Shown: positions 1 to 4,870, numbered from the stretch's first letter. The stretch is DNA of 6,645 nucleotides from Dehalococcoidia bacterium (GCA_016927965.1 JAFGLP010000004.1:1-6645); one strand, 5' to 3'. Translations and numbers: made by a program. The notes: generated by a model not told the origin, from the sequence alone.

Positions 1-197
1 CCCAAGCTGATTACAAAAACGCTGGAACAATGGCAAGTGACATAATTAATAAATGCTTGGCCAATAAAACGGGGTAAGGATTAAGTACATCCTTTTACGA
101 AATTATAGCTGGTATCGTTTTAGGAGGTCAGGTCACCATCACTAAAGAAGCAGGCAAGCAGCTTAGAAAAGACCTTGATAACTGGTTCAAGAACGAG

Positions 198-701
198 ATG
201 AATTCAGATGGCAACCACGAGAGGACGGAAGCGCGATTGTTGAAGTTGGAGAAGATAGAGAAGAACCTGCAGCAGCTATTTCTTGAAGAAGAGATCTCCA
301 AGAGTGATTACAAGGAGCACAGGAATCGCATTCAAGCAGAGAGAGCCAAGCTCAAGAATACGGTTGACGTGTTTAGCCAGCAGCAAAACCTGATCAAAGC
401 TGATTTTGATGTGGCTCTGCAGCTCGCAACTGAATTCGACTTCCGCTATGACAAGGCCAACTTTGATGAGAAGCGTTTACTCTGCTTGACTGTGATTAAG
501 CAGTTGAATATAGAGGACGGAACAATAGTTGATATGGAACTGAACTCGCCGTTTGCACTAATAGCTACCTGTGCAGAAAGTTCGGGAGCTGTCTTGATTG
601 GTGGACCTGACGAGATTCGAACTCGTGACCTCCTGAATGCAAATCAGGCGCTCTCCCAATTGAGCTACAGGCCCGGACAACCTGAATATTATACCGATTG
701 A
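198..701 (+). pseudogene. Truncated large serine recombinase, C-terminal fragment running into a tRNA gene
   Basis: This is the C-terminal part of a large serine recombinase (site-specific DNA integrase). A charged coiled-coil (about residues 10-75, with the pattern EEISKSDYKEHRNRI) is followed by the typical end of the family, FDEKRLLCLTVIKQL then a VDMELNSPFALI stretch (about residues 88-123). The N-terminal catalytic resolvase domain with its Ser, the recombinase domain and the zinc ribbon are all absent. The frame stays open upstream to position 78, just after a TAA at 75-77, and already looks recombinase-like from about 141 (TKEAGKQLRKDLDNWFKNE), but contains no alternative start. No good ribosome site precedes the ATG at 198. 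The last 33 or so residues (GGPDEIRTRD onwards) are the antisense of tRNA-Ala and are not real protein. I infer a decayed or truncated integrase, not a working enzyme. The family call is firm; translation of the fragment is doubtful. Confidence 0.75.
599..674 (-). tRNA. tRNA-Ala (anticodon UGC)
   Basis: The reverse strand folds into a complete 76-nt cloverleaf. The 7-bp acceptor stem is GGGCCTG/CAGGTCC and includes the G3:U70 wobble pair that is the alanine identity element. The D-arm is GCTC/GAGC. The anticodon stem CCTGA/TCAGG holds the loop TTTGCAT, with TGC at plus-strand 639-641. The T-arm is ACGAG/CTCGT with the loop TTCGAAT. The discriminator A is followed by an encoded CCA (599-601). 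All stems are intact, so the gene is probably functional. Its 3' end abuts and overlaps the recombinase remnant, which fits use of this tRNA as an integration target. Confidence 0.97.
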
Positions 702-717
702 GCCGGATAGTTAACAA
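688..717 (-). promoter_or_regulatory. Sigma70-type promoter of tRNA-Ala
   Basis: On the minus strand TTGTTA (717-712) and TATAAT (693-688) are separated by 18 bp. The predicted start near 681 lies about 7 nt before the mature tRNA 5' end at 674. The consensus -10 and its position make this a good candidate for the tRNA promoter. It is undisturbed by the element on the other side of the tRNA. Confidence 0.7.
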
Positions 718-833
718 ACTAGACCGATATATATTAGCAAAAGTGAAGACCCGGGAATGTAAAATGGTAGTCATGGCATACGGGATGAGATTGGAAATAT
801 TGAATGATTGATTCAGGTAAACTCTTGTAAATA

Positions 834-861
834 GGAAACCCCACGATCCCGTGGGGTTTCC
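834..861 (-). terminator. Strong hairpin, probable terminator of the thiolase transcript
   Basis: The arms GGAAACCCCACG (834-845) and CGTGGGGTTTCC (850-861) form a perfect 12-bp stem with a 4-nt loop. It lies 60 nt beyond the stop codon of the leftward thiolase gene. On the minus strand the stem ends in GGGGTTTCC and runs into TATTTAC, so the U-tract is short and interrupted. Because it is symmetric it could act in both directions and so shield the tRNA promoter region. Confidence 0.65.
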
Positions 862-884
862 TGTATATTCAACTGTGTATGGTG

Positions 885-909
885 CCGGGCTGATCATTGA
901 TCAGTCCGG
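885..909 (-). terminator. Second hairpin just after the thiolase stop codon
   Basis: A near-perfect 25-nt dyad centred on T897: 12-bp arms (885-896 and 898-909) with a single G/T mismatch at 889/905. As RNA it would form a stem of about 10 bp with a CATTG-type loop. It begins 12 nt past the thiolase stop (922-924) and lies upstream of the 834-861 hairpin in the same transcript. No U-tract follows, so it may protect the 3' end or assist termination rather than terminate alone. Confidence 0.4.
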
Positions 910-921
910 AAGCGGTATAAG

Positions 922-2094
922 CTAGTCCATGGTATTGGCAAGGAGAAGGAGATCGGTGTAGTAGAAGCCGCCGTAACCGCTGGCCAACGCATATTTAACC
1001 TTGCGGGTGACCTGATGTTCTCCGGCGCCTTCACGAAGCTGCAGGGCAGCCTCGGCCACGCGTAACGTGCCTGAATCGCCGATAGCATTGGTGCAGAGCG
1101 TGCCGCCGGAAGGTGAAACGGGGAATGCCCCTTCACGTGCGGTAACGCCTTTTTCAATCAGGCGCCATCCCTGGCCGGGCTCGCACAAACTGAACTCTTC
1201 CAGCCAGGCGGGCTGGCAGAATGCGCAGGGATCGTACATCTCCATGACCTGGATTTCCTGCATCGGTTTGGTGATGTGGTTGCGGGTGAAGATCTTCCTG
1301 GCGGTGACGGTCATCGAGGTGTCGACGACTTTGGTAGGATCTGTGGTCAACTCACCAGCGCCCCGGGTCACCTGGTGGGCGGTGGCATGGTCTTTTATCC
1401 AGACCGGCCTTTTGCTTATCTTTTTGGCTGCTTTTTCCCCTGCCAGCACCATAGCGCAGGCACCCAGGCTGGTAGGGCAGATCATCAACAGATTAAGAGG
1501 ATACAGCACCATCCTGGCGGCCATAATATCCTCGGCAGTATACCTGTCCCTGAGATGGGCATTGGGATTTCTCGAAGCATTATCCGATGCCTGTGCGCGG
1601 ACAATACCGCCAATTTCCAGGGGACAGCCTGACTTCGTCATATAGTAATTGGAGATCATGGCCAAACCGGAGATGGCGCCCACTTCAAAATTGCGGCCAA
1701 GGGCCGGTTCCCAGAGTGTGATCATACATGAGGTAGCATTTCCTTCATCATGCTTCTCCCAGCCTATAATCAGAGTGGTATCGCACATTTCCGATGCGAC
1801 GTTATACCATCCTGAGATCACGTTGGTAGTGCCGACGGTGCCGCCGGTATTCATTTTCATGCCGGACCTGCCGACAGCGCCGGTATAATCGGCTAGAAGC
1901 GTGTCATTTAAGGTATGACCCTCGAAAAGGTCCATATTTCCGATGACAACGTTTTGAATATCCTTGATGGATAAATCAGCATCTTCCAGTGCCTTGCTGA
2001 CTGCTTCGTTGATCATCTCCCCGTCATTATGATAGGGACGACGTGAACTGTGGCGGGTCTGTCCTATTCCGACGATAGCAACACGTTGTGACAT
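922..2094 (-). CDS. Thiolase-superfamily protein (SCP-x/lipid-transfer type), active-site residues apparently lost
   Basis: A 390-aa protein of the usual thiolase length. It starts RVAIVGIGQTRH, as SCP-x-type thiolases and 'lipid-transfer' acetyl-CoA acetyltransferases do, and ends VSPSGGTLCTNAIGDSG...AEAALQLREGAGEHQV (about 326-361), also typical. By eye, the loop that normally reads GACASGG around the acylated Cys is NTGGTVGT here (82-89), with Gly85 at the nucleophile position. The usual GHP His is replaced by a TNAIG segment (335-339), and the HDCF-like motif reads YDPCAF (287-292). Such proteins often work with a DUF35 zinc-ribbon OB-fold partner, and one relative, the steroid side-chain aldolase Ltp2, is a retro-aldolase. 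A C-C lyase or acyl-CoA-binding role is therefore possible. No DUF35 gene is visible in the window. The start is the ATG at 2094, with AGGTGA 4 nt upstream. Family is secure; reaction is unknown. Confidence 0.88.
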   Translation of the reverse strand: MSQRVAIVGIGQTRHSSRRPYHNDGEMINEAVSKALEDADLSIKDIQNVVIGNMDLFEGHTLNDTLLADYTGAVGRSGMKMNTGGTVGTTNVISGWYNVASEMCDTTLIIGWEKHDEGNATSCMITLWEPALGRNFEVGAISGLAMISNYYMTKSGCPLEIGGIVRAQASDNASRNPNAHLRDRYTAEDIMAARMVLYPLNLLMICPTSLGACAMVLAGEKAAKKISKRPVWIKDHATAHQVTRGAGELTTDPTKVVDTSMTVTARKIFTRNHITKPMQEIQVMEMYDPCAFCQPAWLEEFSLCEPGQGWRLIEKGVTAREGAFPVSPSGGTLCTNAIGDSGTLRVAEAALQLREGAGEHQVTRKVKYALASGYGGFYYTDLLLLANTMD

Positions 2095-2128
2095 ATCTTC
2101 ACCTGCCTTACAAAATCATTCGCAATAT

Positions 2129-2156
2129 TTTATAGCACTTAAAGATTTTATACAAG
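2129..2156 (-). promoter_or_regulatory. Proximal promoter candidate for the thiolase gene
   Basis: On the minus strand an extended -10, TGC then TATAAA (2137-2129), is preceded 16 bp upstream by CTTGTA (2156-2151), a weak -35. The predicted start near 2122 would give a 5' leader of roughly 28 nt. The extended TG element compensates for the poor -35. Confidence 0.45.
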
Positions 2157-2279
2157 ATGGATCTTTGAGGAAAAATGTCGTTCTCGAATAATTCCAATTT
2201 ATAATAATATTAAGCTAGAATTATATATAAAAGAAACAGGTTGTTAAGTTTCTATATCCGCGCTAATTATCTGAATTTA

Positions 2280-2294
2280 TATACTTATAGTATA
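2280..2294. repeat. TATACT/AGTATA dyad
   Basis: TATACT (2280-2285) and AGTATA (2289-2294) form 6-bp inverted arms around a 3-nt centre. The dyad is next to the 2303-2317 palindrome, centre to centre 23 bp. AT-rich sequence makes chance occurrence likely, so this is only a weak operator candidate. Confidence 0.25.
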
Positions 2295-2302
2295 AAACAG
2301 GC

Positions 2303-2317
2303 TGATGCATTGCATCA
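2303..2317. promoter_or_regulatory. 15-nt perfect palindrome, operator candidate
   Basis: TGATGCA (2303-2309) and TGCATCA (2311-2317) are perfect 7-bp inverted arms around T2310. Outer AACA (2296-2299) and TGTT (2318-2321) extend the symmetry with a 3-nt bulge. It sits just downstream of the predicted start of the distal minus-strand promoter, a position suited to a repressor roadblock. Confidence 0.35.
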
Positions 2318-2338
2318 TGTTAGATCATATACGTGTAA

Positions 2339-2367
2339 ATAATATAAGCGGAGCAGTAATTTGTCAA
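2339..2367 (-). promoter_or_regulatory. Distal consensus promoter pointing towards the thiolase gene
   Basis: On the minus strand TTGACA (2367-2362) and TATTAT (2344-2339) are separated by exactly 17 bp, a near-consensus sigma70 promoter. The predicted start near 2332 lies about 238 nt before the thiolase ATG. No gene lies between, so it either gives the thiolase mRNA a long leader or drives a short untranslated RNA. The 2303-2317 palindrome falls at about +15 to +29. Confidence 0.5.
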
Positions 2368-2407
2368 TCTGATATACGGGGTAATCATGCTTTAACATCC
2401 ATGCTCC

Positions 2408-2448
2408 GGTGGTTATAGCAGAGAATGTCTGCGCACAGGTAGTTATAG
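2408..2448. repeat. Direct repeat GGTNGTTATAG with 30-bp period around a small dyad
   Basis: GGTGGTTATAG (2408-2418) recurs as GGTAGTTATAG (2438-2448), 10 of 11 identical, exactly 30 bp apart, about three helical turns. Between them GCAGA (2418-2422) and TCTGC (2428-2432) form a 5-bp dyad. The spacing puts both copies on the same DNA face, as for paired activator sites. It lies about 130-170 bp upstream of the FKBP promoter. Confidence 0.3.
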
Positions 2449-2453
2449 AGCAA

Positions 2454-2496
2454 AATTGCCGCCTTAACAGGATTTTAATAAACAGGCGGTACAATT
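2454..2496. other. Bulged stem-loop AATTGCCGCCT / AGGCGG-TA-CAATT
   Basis: The arm AATTGCCGCCT (2454-2464) pairs with AGGCGG (2484-2489) and CAATT (2492-2496), with a 2-nt bulge and a 19-nt loop. There is no following T-run, so it is not an evident terminator. It could be a structured RNA element or a protein-binding dyad. Confidence 0.3.
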
Positions 2497-2579
2497 GATT
2501 ACCAGTATAGGAAAATCAAAATGATAAAGGTGTTAAACGTACAGGTATTATGGTTACTACATGGGATCGGCTGAATTAT

Positions 2580-2608
2580 TTGGGTGATATACGCAAGTAT
2601 GCTATGCT
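2580..2608 (+). promoter_or_regulatory. Promoter of the FKBP gene
   Basis: TTGGGT (2580-2585) and TATGCT (2603-2608) are spaced by 17 bp. The predicted start near 2615 leaves a leader of about 39 nt carrying GGAGGT (2642-2647), 6 nt before the ATG at 2654. Confidence 0.55.
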
Positions 2609-2653
2609 AAACGCGGCAATAATTGGTCCGAATAGAAAACCGGAGGTCAACCG

Positions 2654-3166
2654 ATGATAAAAATCAAAGCCGCCGCAATTATAATAATGGTCTTGTTGTC
2701 GGCGGCGCTTATATTTTCCGCATGCAGCGAGCCGCAGGCCATGGATGGCGACACTGTCCAGGTAAACTATACAGGTAAACTGGCAGACGGCACTGTATTT
2801 GACACATCACAGGGCATTGAACCGCTGGAATTTAAAATAGGCTCCGGCAAGGTAATTGATGGATTTGAGAAGGCAGTACTTGGCATGAAGGTCGGGGAAA
2901 AGAAGAAGGTTACTATCCCGATGAATGAAGCATACGGTCCATATATGGATGACCTGATTATGGAGATACCCAGAGATCAACTTTCCAAGGACCTGGTCCC
3001 TGAGGTGGGGCAGAACCTGCAATCGACCAGCAGCGAGGGTCAAACTATAATTGTAACGGTCACAGAAGTAACGGACGCTGCCATTACGGTGGATGCCAAT
3101 CATCCTCTGGCCGGCAAAGACCTGACGTTTGAGCTGGAACTCGTAAAAATCCTGCCGGCTGATTAA
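2654..3166 (+). CDS. SlyD-like FKBP-type peptidyl-prolyl cis-trans isomerase, predicted lipoprotein
   Basis: A 170-aa protein. Residues 1-24 form a lipoprotein signal: Lys-rich start, hydrophobic stretch to about 20, then FSAC with Cys24 as lipidation site. The isomerase domain follows (about 31-97): VNYTGKLADGTVFDTS, then PLEFKIGSGKVIDGFEKAVLGMKVGE. Tyr39, Phe49, Asp50, Phe60, Val67, Ile68 and Tyr94 match the FKBP pocket. After AYGPY comes an insert-in-flap-type segment (about 98-148), and the ending VDANHPLAGKDLTFELELVKI (148-168) is the SlyD-family signature. The His-rich metal tail of E. coli SlyD is absent. It probably assists folding of exported proteins outside the cytoplasmic membrane, with chaperone activity in the inserted domain. 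The gene has its own promoter and appears monocistronic, since the next gene converges on it. Confidence 0.92.
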   Translation: MIKIKAAAIIIMVLLSAALIFSACSEPQAMDGDTVQVNYTGKLADGTVFDTSQGIEPLEFKIGSGKVIDGFEKAVLGMKVGEKKKVTIPMNEAYGPYMDDLIMEIPRDQLSKDLVPEVGQNLQSTSSEGQTIIVTVTEVTDAAITVDANHPLAGKDLTFELELVKILPAD

Positions 3167-3199
3167 GAGAGTGCAATCAGTTTCAGACTGGCCGGCAGG
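3151..3199. terminator. Long-loop inverted repeat between convergent genes
   Basis: CCTGCCGGC (3151-3159) and GCCGGCAGG (3191-3199) are perfect 9-bp arms around a 31-nt loop, overlapping the FKBP stop codon (3164-3166) and ending 7 nt before the cupin stop. Plus-strand sequence continues TATTATT. A competing inner stem, CTGATT (3159-3164) with AATCAG (3175-3180), is possible. It may be a shared terminator for both converging genes. Confidence 0.4.
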
Positions 3200-3205
3200 T
3201 ATTAT

Positions 3206-3538
3206 TCATATGTTGTCCGGAAGATAATCCGGGCGTACCGGTGCAAAGACTTCCACAGCCACCGAGTCTTCGATGATCTCTGCCCCGTGGGTTATATTCA
3301 TCGGGATGCACCATGAGTCGCCGGGGAAGGTATCAAACCTTTTATCTTCCACTTTCAGGACCATGTGGCCGGAAACCAGATACCCTGTTTGCTCGTAGGC
3401 GTGAGTGTGATCAGGCAGGGTATAGCCCGCCGCCAACAGAAACTCGGTCATCAGTGTTTTCTCTCCGAACACCAGCGTCTTCAATCTGACCCCCGGCAGC
3501 GGATCCTTGAAATCCTGCATGCTGTGCTTACTGAACAT
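3206..3538 (-). CDS. Small single-domain cupin, probable metal-binding protein
   Basis: A 110-aa single cupin beta-barrel. Motif 1 reads [20 protein letters not shown] (residues 39-57) and motif 2 reads [13 protein letters not shown] (73-85). His44, His46, Gln50 (or Glu49) and His84 are the expected metal ligands. The HxHxxEQ form resembles KdgF-type small cupins, which act on sugar-derived compounds, but similar proteins include sensors and isomerases of unknown substrate, so no reaction can be assigned. It is transcribed divergently from padR and could share its operator. The ATG at 3538 has an unusually distant Shine-Dalgarno (AAGGAGG about 14 nt upstream). No in-frame ATG, GTG or TTG lies closer to that site, and the first residues (MFSKHSM) precede the conserved domain properly. 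Confidence 0.87.
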   Translation of the reverse strand: MFSKHSMQDFKDPLPGVRLKTLVFGEKTLMTEFLLAAGYTLPDHTHAYEQTGYLVSGHMVLKVEDKRFDTFPGDSWCIPMNITHGAEIIEDSVAVEVFAPVRPDYLPDNI

Positions 3539-3548
3539 ATAGCTGTAT

Positions 3549-3584
3549 TTATCCTCCTTCCAAATAAGAATCCCATATTACCAT
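3549..3584 (-). CDS. Possible 11-codon leader peptide upstream of the cupin gene
   Basis: On the minus strand GGAGGA (3598-3593) lies 8 nt before an ATG (3584) that opens the frame [11 protein letters not shown] and stops at TAA (3551-3549). The stop falls directly against the AAGGAGG that would serve the cupin. A ribosome terminating there could re-initiate at the cupin ATG, 11 nt on, which would explain the odd spacing of the cupin start. No homology is recognisable and chance is possible. Confidence 0.25.
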   Translation of the reverse strand: MVIWDSYLEGG

Positions 3585-3608
3585 TTTTGGTGTCCTCCAG
3601 AGTAGCAT

Positions 3609-3638
3609 TTGACAAAATATATAGTGATATATTACGAT
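3609..3638 (+). promoter_or_regulatory. Promoter of the padR-like gene
   Basis: Consensus TTGACA (3609-3614) is followed after 18 bp by TACGAT (3633-3638), with a predicted start near 3645. The -10 region lies inside the 30-bp palindrome, so a bound repressor would block polymerase. On the opposite strand TTACGA (3636-3631) and TATATA, about 18 bp on, could form a promoter for the divergent cupin. Confidence 0.5.
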
Positions 3639-3654
3639 ATATCGTAATATATCA
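3625..3654. promoter_or_regulatory. 30-bp perfect palindrome, probable PadR operator
   Basis: The 15-bp half-site TGATATATTACGATA (3625-3639) is repeated as an exact inverted copy at 3640-3654, with no spacer and no mismatch. It covers the -10 region and start site of the downstream PadR-family gene and ends 14 nt before its ATG. PadR dimers bind AT-rich palindromes, commonly in their own promoters, so autoregulation is the natural reading. The nested ATATAT and TTACG/CGTAA units might hold two dimers. Confidence 0.75.
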
Positions 3655-3668
3655 GGAAGGTGATTAAA

Positions 3669-4157
3669 ATGTTTAGTAAAAGATATTATGAGCGCGGGCG
3701 GCATGCCAGGTTGTTTGAGAAGGGTGACCTTAAATACGTTATCCTGGATTTGTTGAAGGAAAAACCCAGCCACGGCTATGAAATAATCCGTGCACTGGAG
3801 GACAGGTTCCACGGTTTTTATGTCCCCAGCGCGGGCAGCGTTTATCCTACCCTCCAGCTACTGGAAGATATGGGATATGTAACATCAGCGGAGCAGGACG
3901 GCAAGAGGGTCTACACCATCACTGAAGAGGGAAAGAAATTTATCAGTGAGCGCAGGGATACTATGGACAGGATAAAAGGGCATATGAAAGACTGGTGGTC
4001 TCCTGAAACACATGAGGAAATACGTGAAATCATGCATGAGATCGGCCGCCTCGTCCATAACATCGGCAGGAAGGTTCGCCGCATGGACCATGAAAAGCTT
4101 AACCGTGTCCGCGAGATAGTTGCACGGGCGGAACGTGAGGTCGAGGAAATAAAATAA
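3669..4157 (+). CDS. PadR-family transcriptional regulator
   Basis: A 162-aa DNA-binding repressor-type protein. The winged helix spans about residues 20-93: LKYVILDLLKEKPSHGYEII (21-40), the recognition region SAGSVYPTLQLLEDMGYV (54-71) and the wing EQDGKRVYTITEEGKKF (75-91). All are typical of PadR. The Arg/His-rich N-terminus and a charged helical C-terminus (about 94-162, with repeated E, R and K) probably serve dimerisation and ligand response. I chose the ATG at 3669, with AAGGTGA 5 nt upstream. A GTG at 3660 in the same frame would add three residues but lies inside that ribosome site. The gene heads an apparent operon with two small membrane-protein genes (48-bp and 27-bp gaps). PadR proteins often control neighbouring membrane or efflux genes in response to small hydrophobic ligands. 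Confidence 0.93.
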   Translation: MFSKRYYERGRHARLFEKGDLKYVILDLLKEKPSHGYEIIRALEDRFHGFYVPSAGSVYPTLQLLEDMGYVTSAEQDGKRVYTITEEGKKFISERRDTMDRIKGHMKDWWSPETHEEIREIMHEIGRLVHNIGRKVRRMDHEKLNRVREIVARAEREVEEIK

Positions 4158-4205
4158 CAGGGAGCGTTTATCATTAGGTTCCACTATATTTTGAGAGGAT
4201 GAGGA

Positions 4206-4589
4206 ATGCAGAAAAAAGAGATTTTTCTGATTACCGTATATTTGATCGGCGCTGCAGTTGATGCGGCGGTTGCCGTCCCCATGTTTGGAGCGCCCTTCAG
4301 CCGGCAATTTGACTATGAGGCCAGCTATACTATGGCGGCAGGGGCTGTCATGATGGTGAGCTGGGCGGTTTTGCTTGTCTGGGCGGCCTGCAAGCCTTTA
4401 GAAAGGAGGGCATTGCTGCTGATTACGCTGGTCCCTATAACCGGGATGTTTATCTCGAACTGCATGCTGTCGACTCAGGTCATATATCCGTCAGGGATGT
4501 TTATATTCAGATTAACTGGCAATATATTGCTGGCATCGCTATACATTTTTACGTATGTTTTTACCAGGCCGCGTAAATCCGGTATTTGA
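4206..4589 (+). CDS. Uncharacterised four-helix membrane protein in the padR operon
   Basis: A 127-aa protein that I do not recognise. Four hydrophobic segments are evident: about residues 5-27, 41-62, 69-88 and 97-119, joined by short polar loops. KPLERR (63-68) lies between helices 2 and 3, and the tail RPRKSGI is basic. By the positive-inside rule both termini would be cytoplasmic. There is no signal-peptidase site and no enzymatic motif. Conspicuous residues are Asp19 in helix 1 and Cys62 and Cys86. The start ATG has GAGGATGAGG just upstream. It follows the regulator by 48 bp with no evident terminator and precedes another small membrane gene by 27 bp, so the pair is probably co-expressed under PadR control. 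It could be a transporter or sensor subunit; neither can be shown. Confidence 0.8.
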   Translation: MQKKEIFLITVYLIGAAVDAAVAVPMFGAPFSRQFDYEASYTMAAGAVMMVSWAVLLVWAACKPLERRALLLITLVPITGMFISNCMLSTQVIYPSGMFIFRLTGNILLASLYIFTYVFTRPRKSGI

Positions 4590-4616
4590 AGTACAATCAG
4601 CATAAGGAGGATCGAA

Positions 4617-4808
4617 ATGGGCTATTTCAGGATACTGGCAGCTATACCCGGTTTCTTTCTCAGTGCGCTCATTGTAATGTGGCTGTGGGGACCGATCGCC
4701 CAGCATTTCAATATGCCGGGTATCGACTATCCCTATGCCATGCTGATCACAATTACGCTATGGCTGGCGGTAGCGCCGCTGGCTGCCGTCGGACATAAAT
4801 GGGGCTGA
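4617..4808 (+). CDS. Uncharacterised small two-helix membrane protein
   Basis: A 63-aa protein of unknown function with two predicted membrane helices (about residues 5-25 and 39-58), joined by a loop containing HFNMPGIDYPY. The ATG has an excellent ribosome site, AAGGAGG about 7 nt upstream, which supports real translation and decides between this frame and an overlapping frame that starts at TTG 4586. It is the last gene of the apparent padR operon, 27 bp after the four-helix protein. Its size and position suggest a small partner subunit of that protein, but this is inference from context alone. It has no charged residue within either helix. Confidence 0.78.
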   Translation: MGYFRILAAIPGFFLSALIVMWLWGPIAQHFNMPGIDYPYAMLITITLWLAVAPLAAVGHKWG

Positions 4809-4828
4809 CTGCGATGTGACGGCTCAAT

Positions 4829-4849
4829 GCAGAAAAAGGTCATTTCTGC
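4829..4849. terminator. Hairpin between convergent operon ends
   Basis: GCAGAAA (4829-4835) and TTTCTGC (4843-4849) make a perfect 7-bp stem with a 7-nt loop, 20 nt after the last padR-operon stop and 21 nt before the stop of the leftward hydrolase. It lacks a T-run, so it is a weak bidirectional terminator candidate. Confidence 0.35.
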
Positions 4850-4870
4850 CAACGGCCTTATGAAAGATGT

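Larger units (their letters stand above)
2095..2653. other. 559-bp AT-rich intergenic region between divergent genes
   Basis: I find no convincing protein gene here on either strand. The only short frames, for example the 17-codon frame from ATG 2521, lack good ribosome sites. The region separates the leftward thiolase from the rightward FKBP gene. It holds candidate promoters for both, two adjacent 15-nt dyads (2280-2294 and 2303-2317), an 11-bp direct repeat spaced by 30 bp (2408-2448) and a stem-loop (2454-2496). Its length and density of symmetric elements exceed what two promoters need. Confidence 0.6.

Noticed and set aside
3..77. Frame ending ...KCLANKTG with a stop at 75-77, possible end of an upstream gene
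   Set aside because: Only 24 codons are visible and no family is recognisable; it could be an interrupted part of the element, but this cannot be supported.
600..701. Protein tail GGPDEIRTRDLL... at the end of the recombinase frame
   Set aside because: It is the antisense translation of tRNA-Ala, a well-known artefact, not a protein domain.
565..897. 110-codon minus-strand frame across the tRNA
   Set aside because: It overlaps the tRNA and its promoter on the same strand, includes tRNA-derived peptide (SSIGRAPDLHSGG) and has no family resemblance.
1067..1645. Plus-strand frame of 192 codons opposite the thiolase gene
   Set aside because: Shadow of the thiolase coding strand; no ribosome site and no recognisable domain.
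2521..2574. 17-codon frame MIKVLNVQV... in the long spacer
   Set aside because: Weak ribosome site, no conservation evidence, and it ends before the FKBP promoter.
2095..2653. CRISPR array or riboswitch in the long spacer
   Set aside because: The only direct repeat has two 11-bp copies, far below CRISPR requirements, and no known riboswitch core is recognisable.
3660..3668. GTG at 3660 as start of the PadR gene
   Set aside because: It lies inside the AAGGTGA site that serves ATG 3669 and leaves no ribosome site of its own.
4586..4798. 70-codon frame starting at TTG and overlapping the two-helix membrane gene
   Set aside because: It begins inside the preceding stop region without a suitable ribosome site, whereas ATG 4617 has a strong AAGGAGG; the composition is not membrane-like or family-like.
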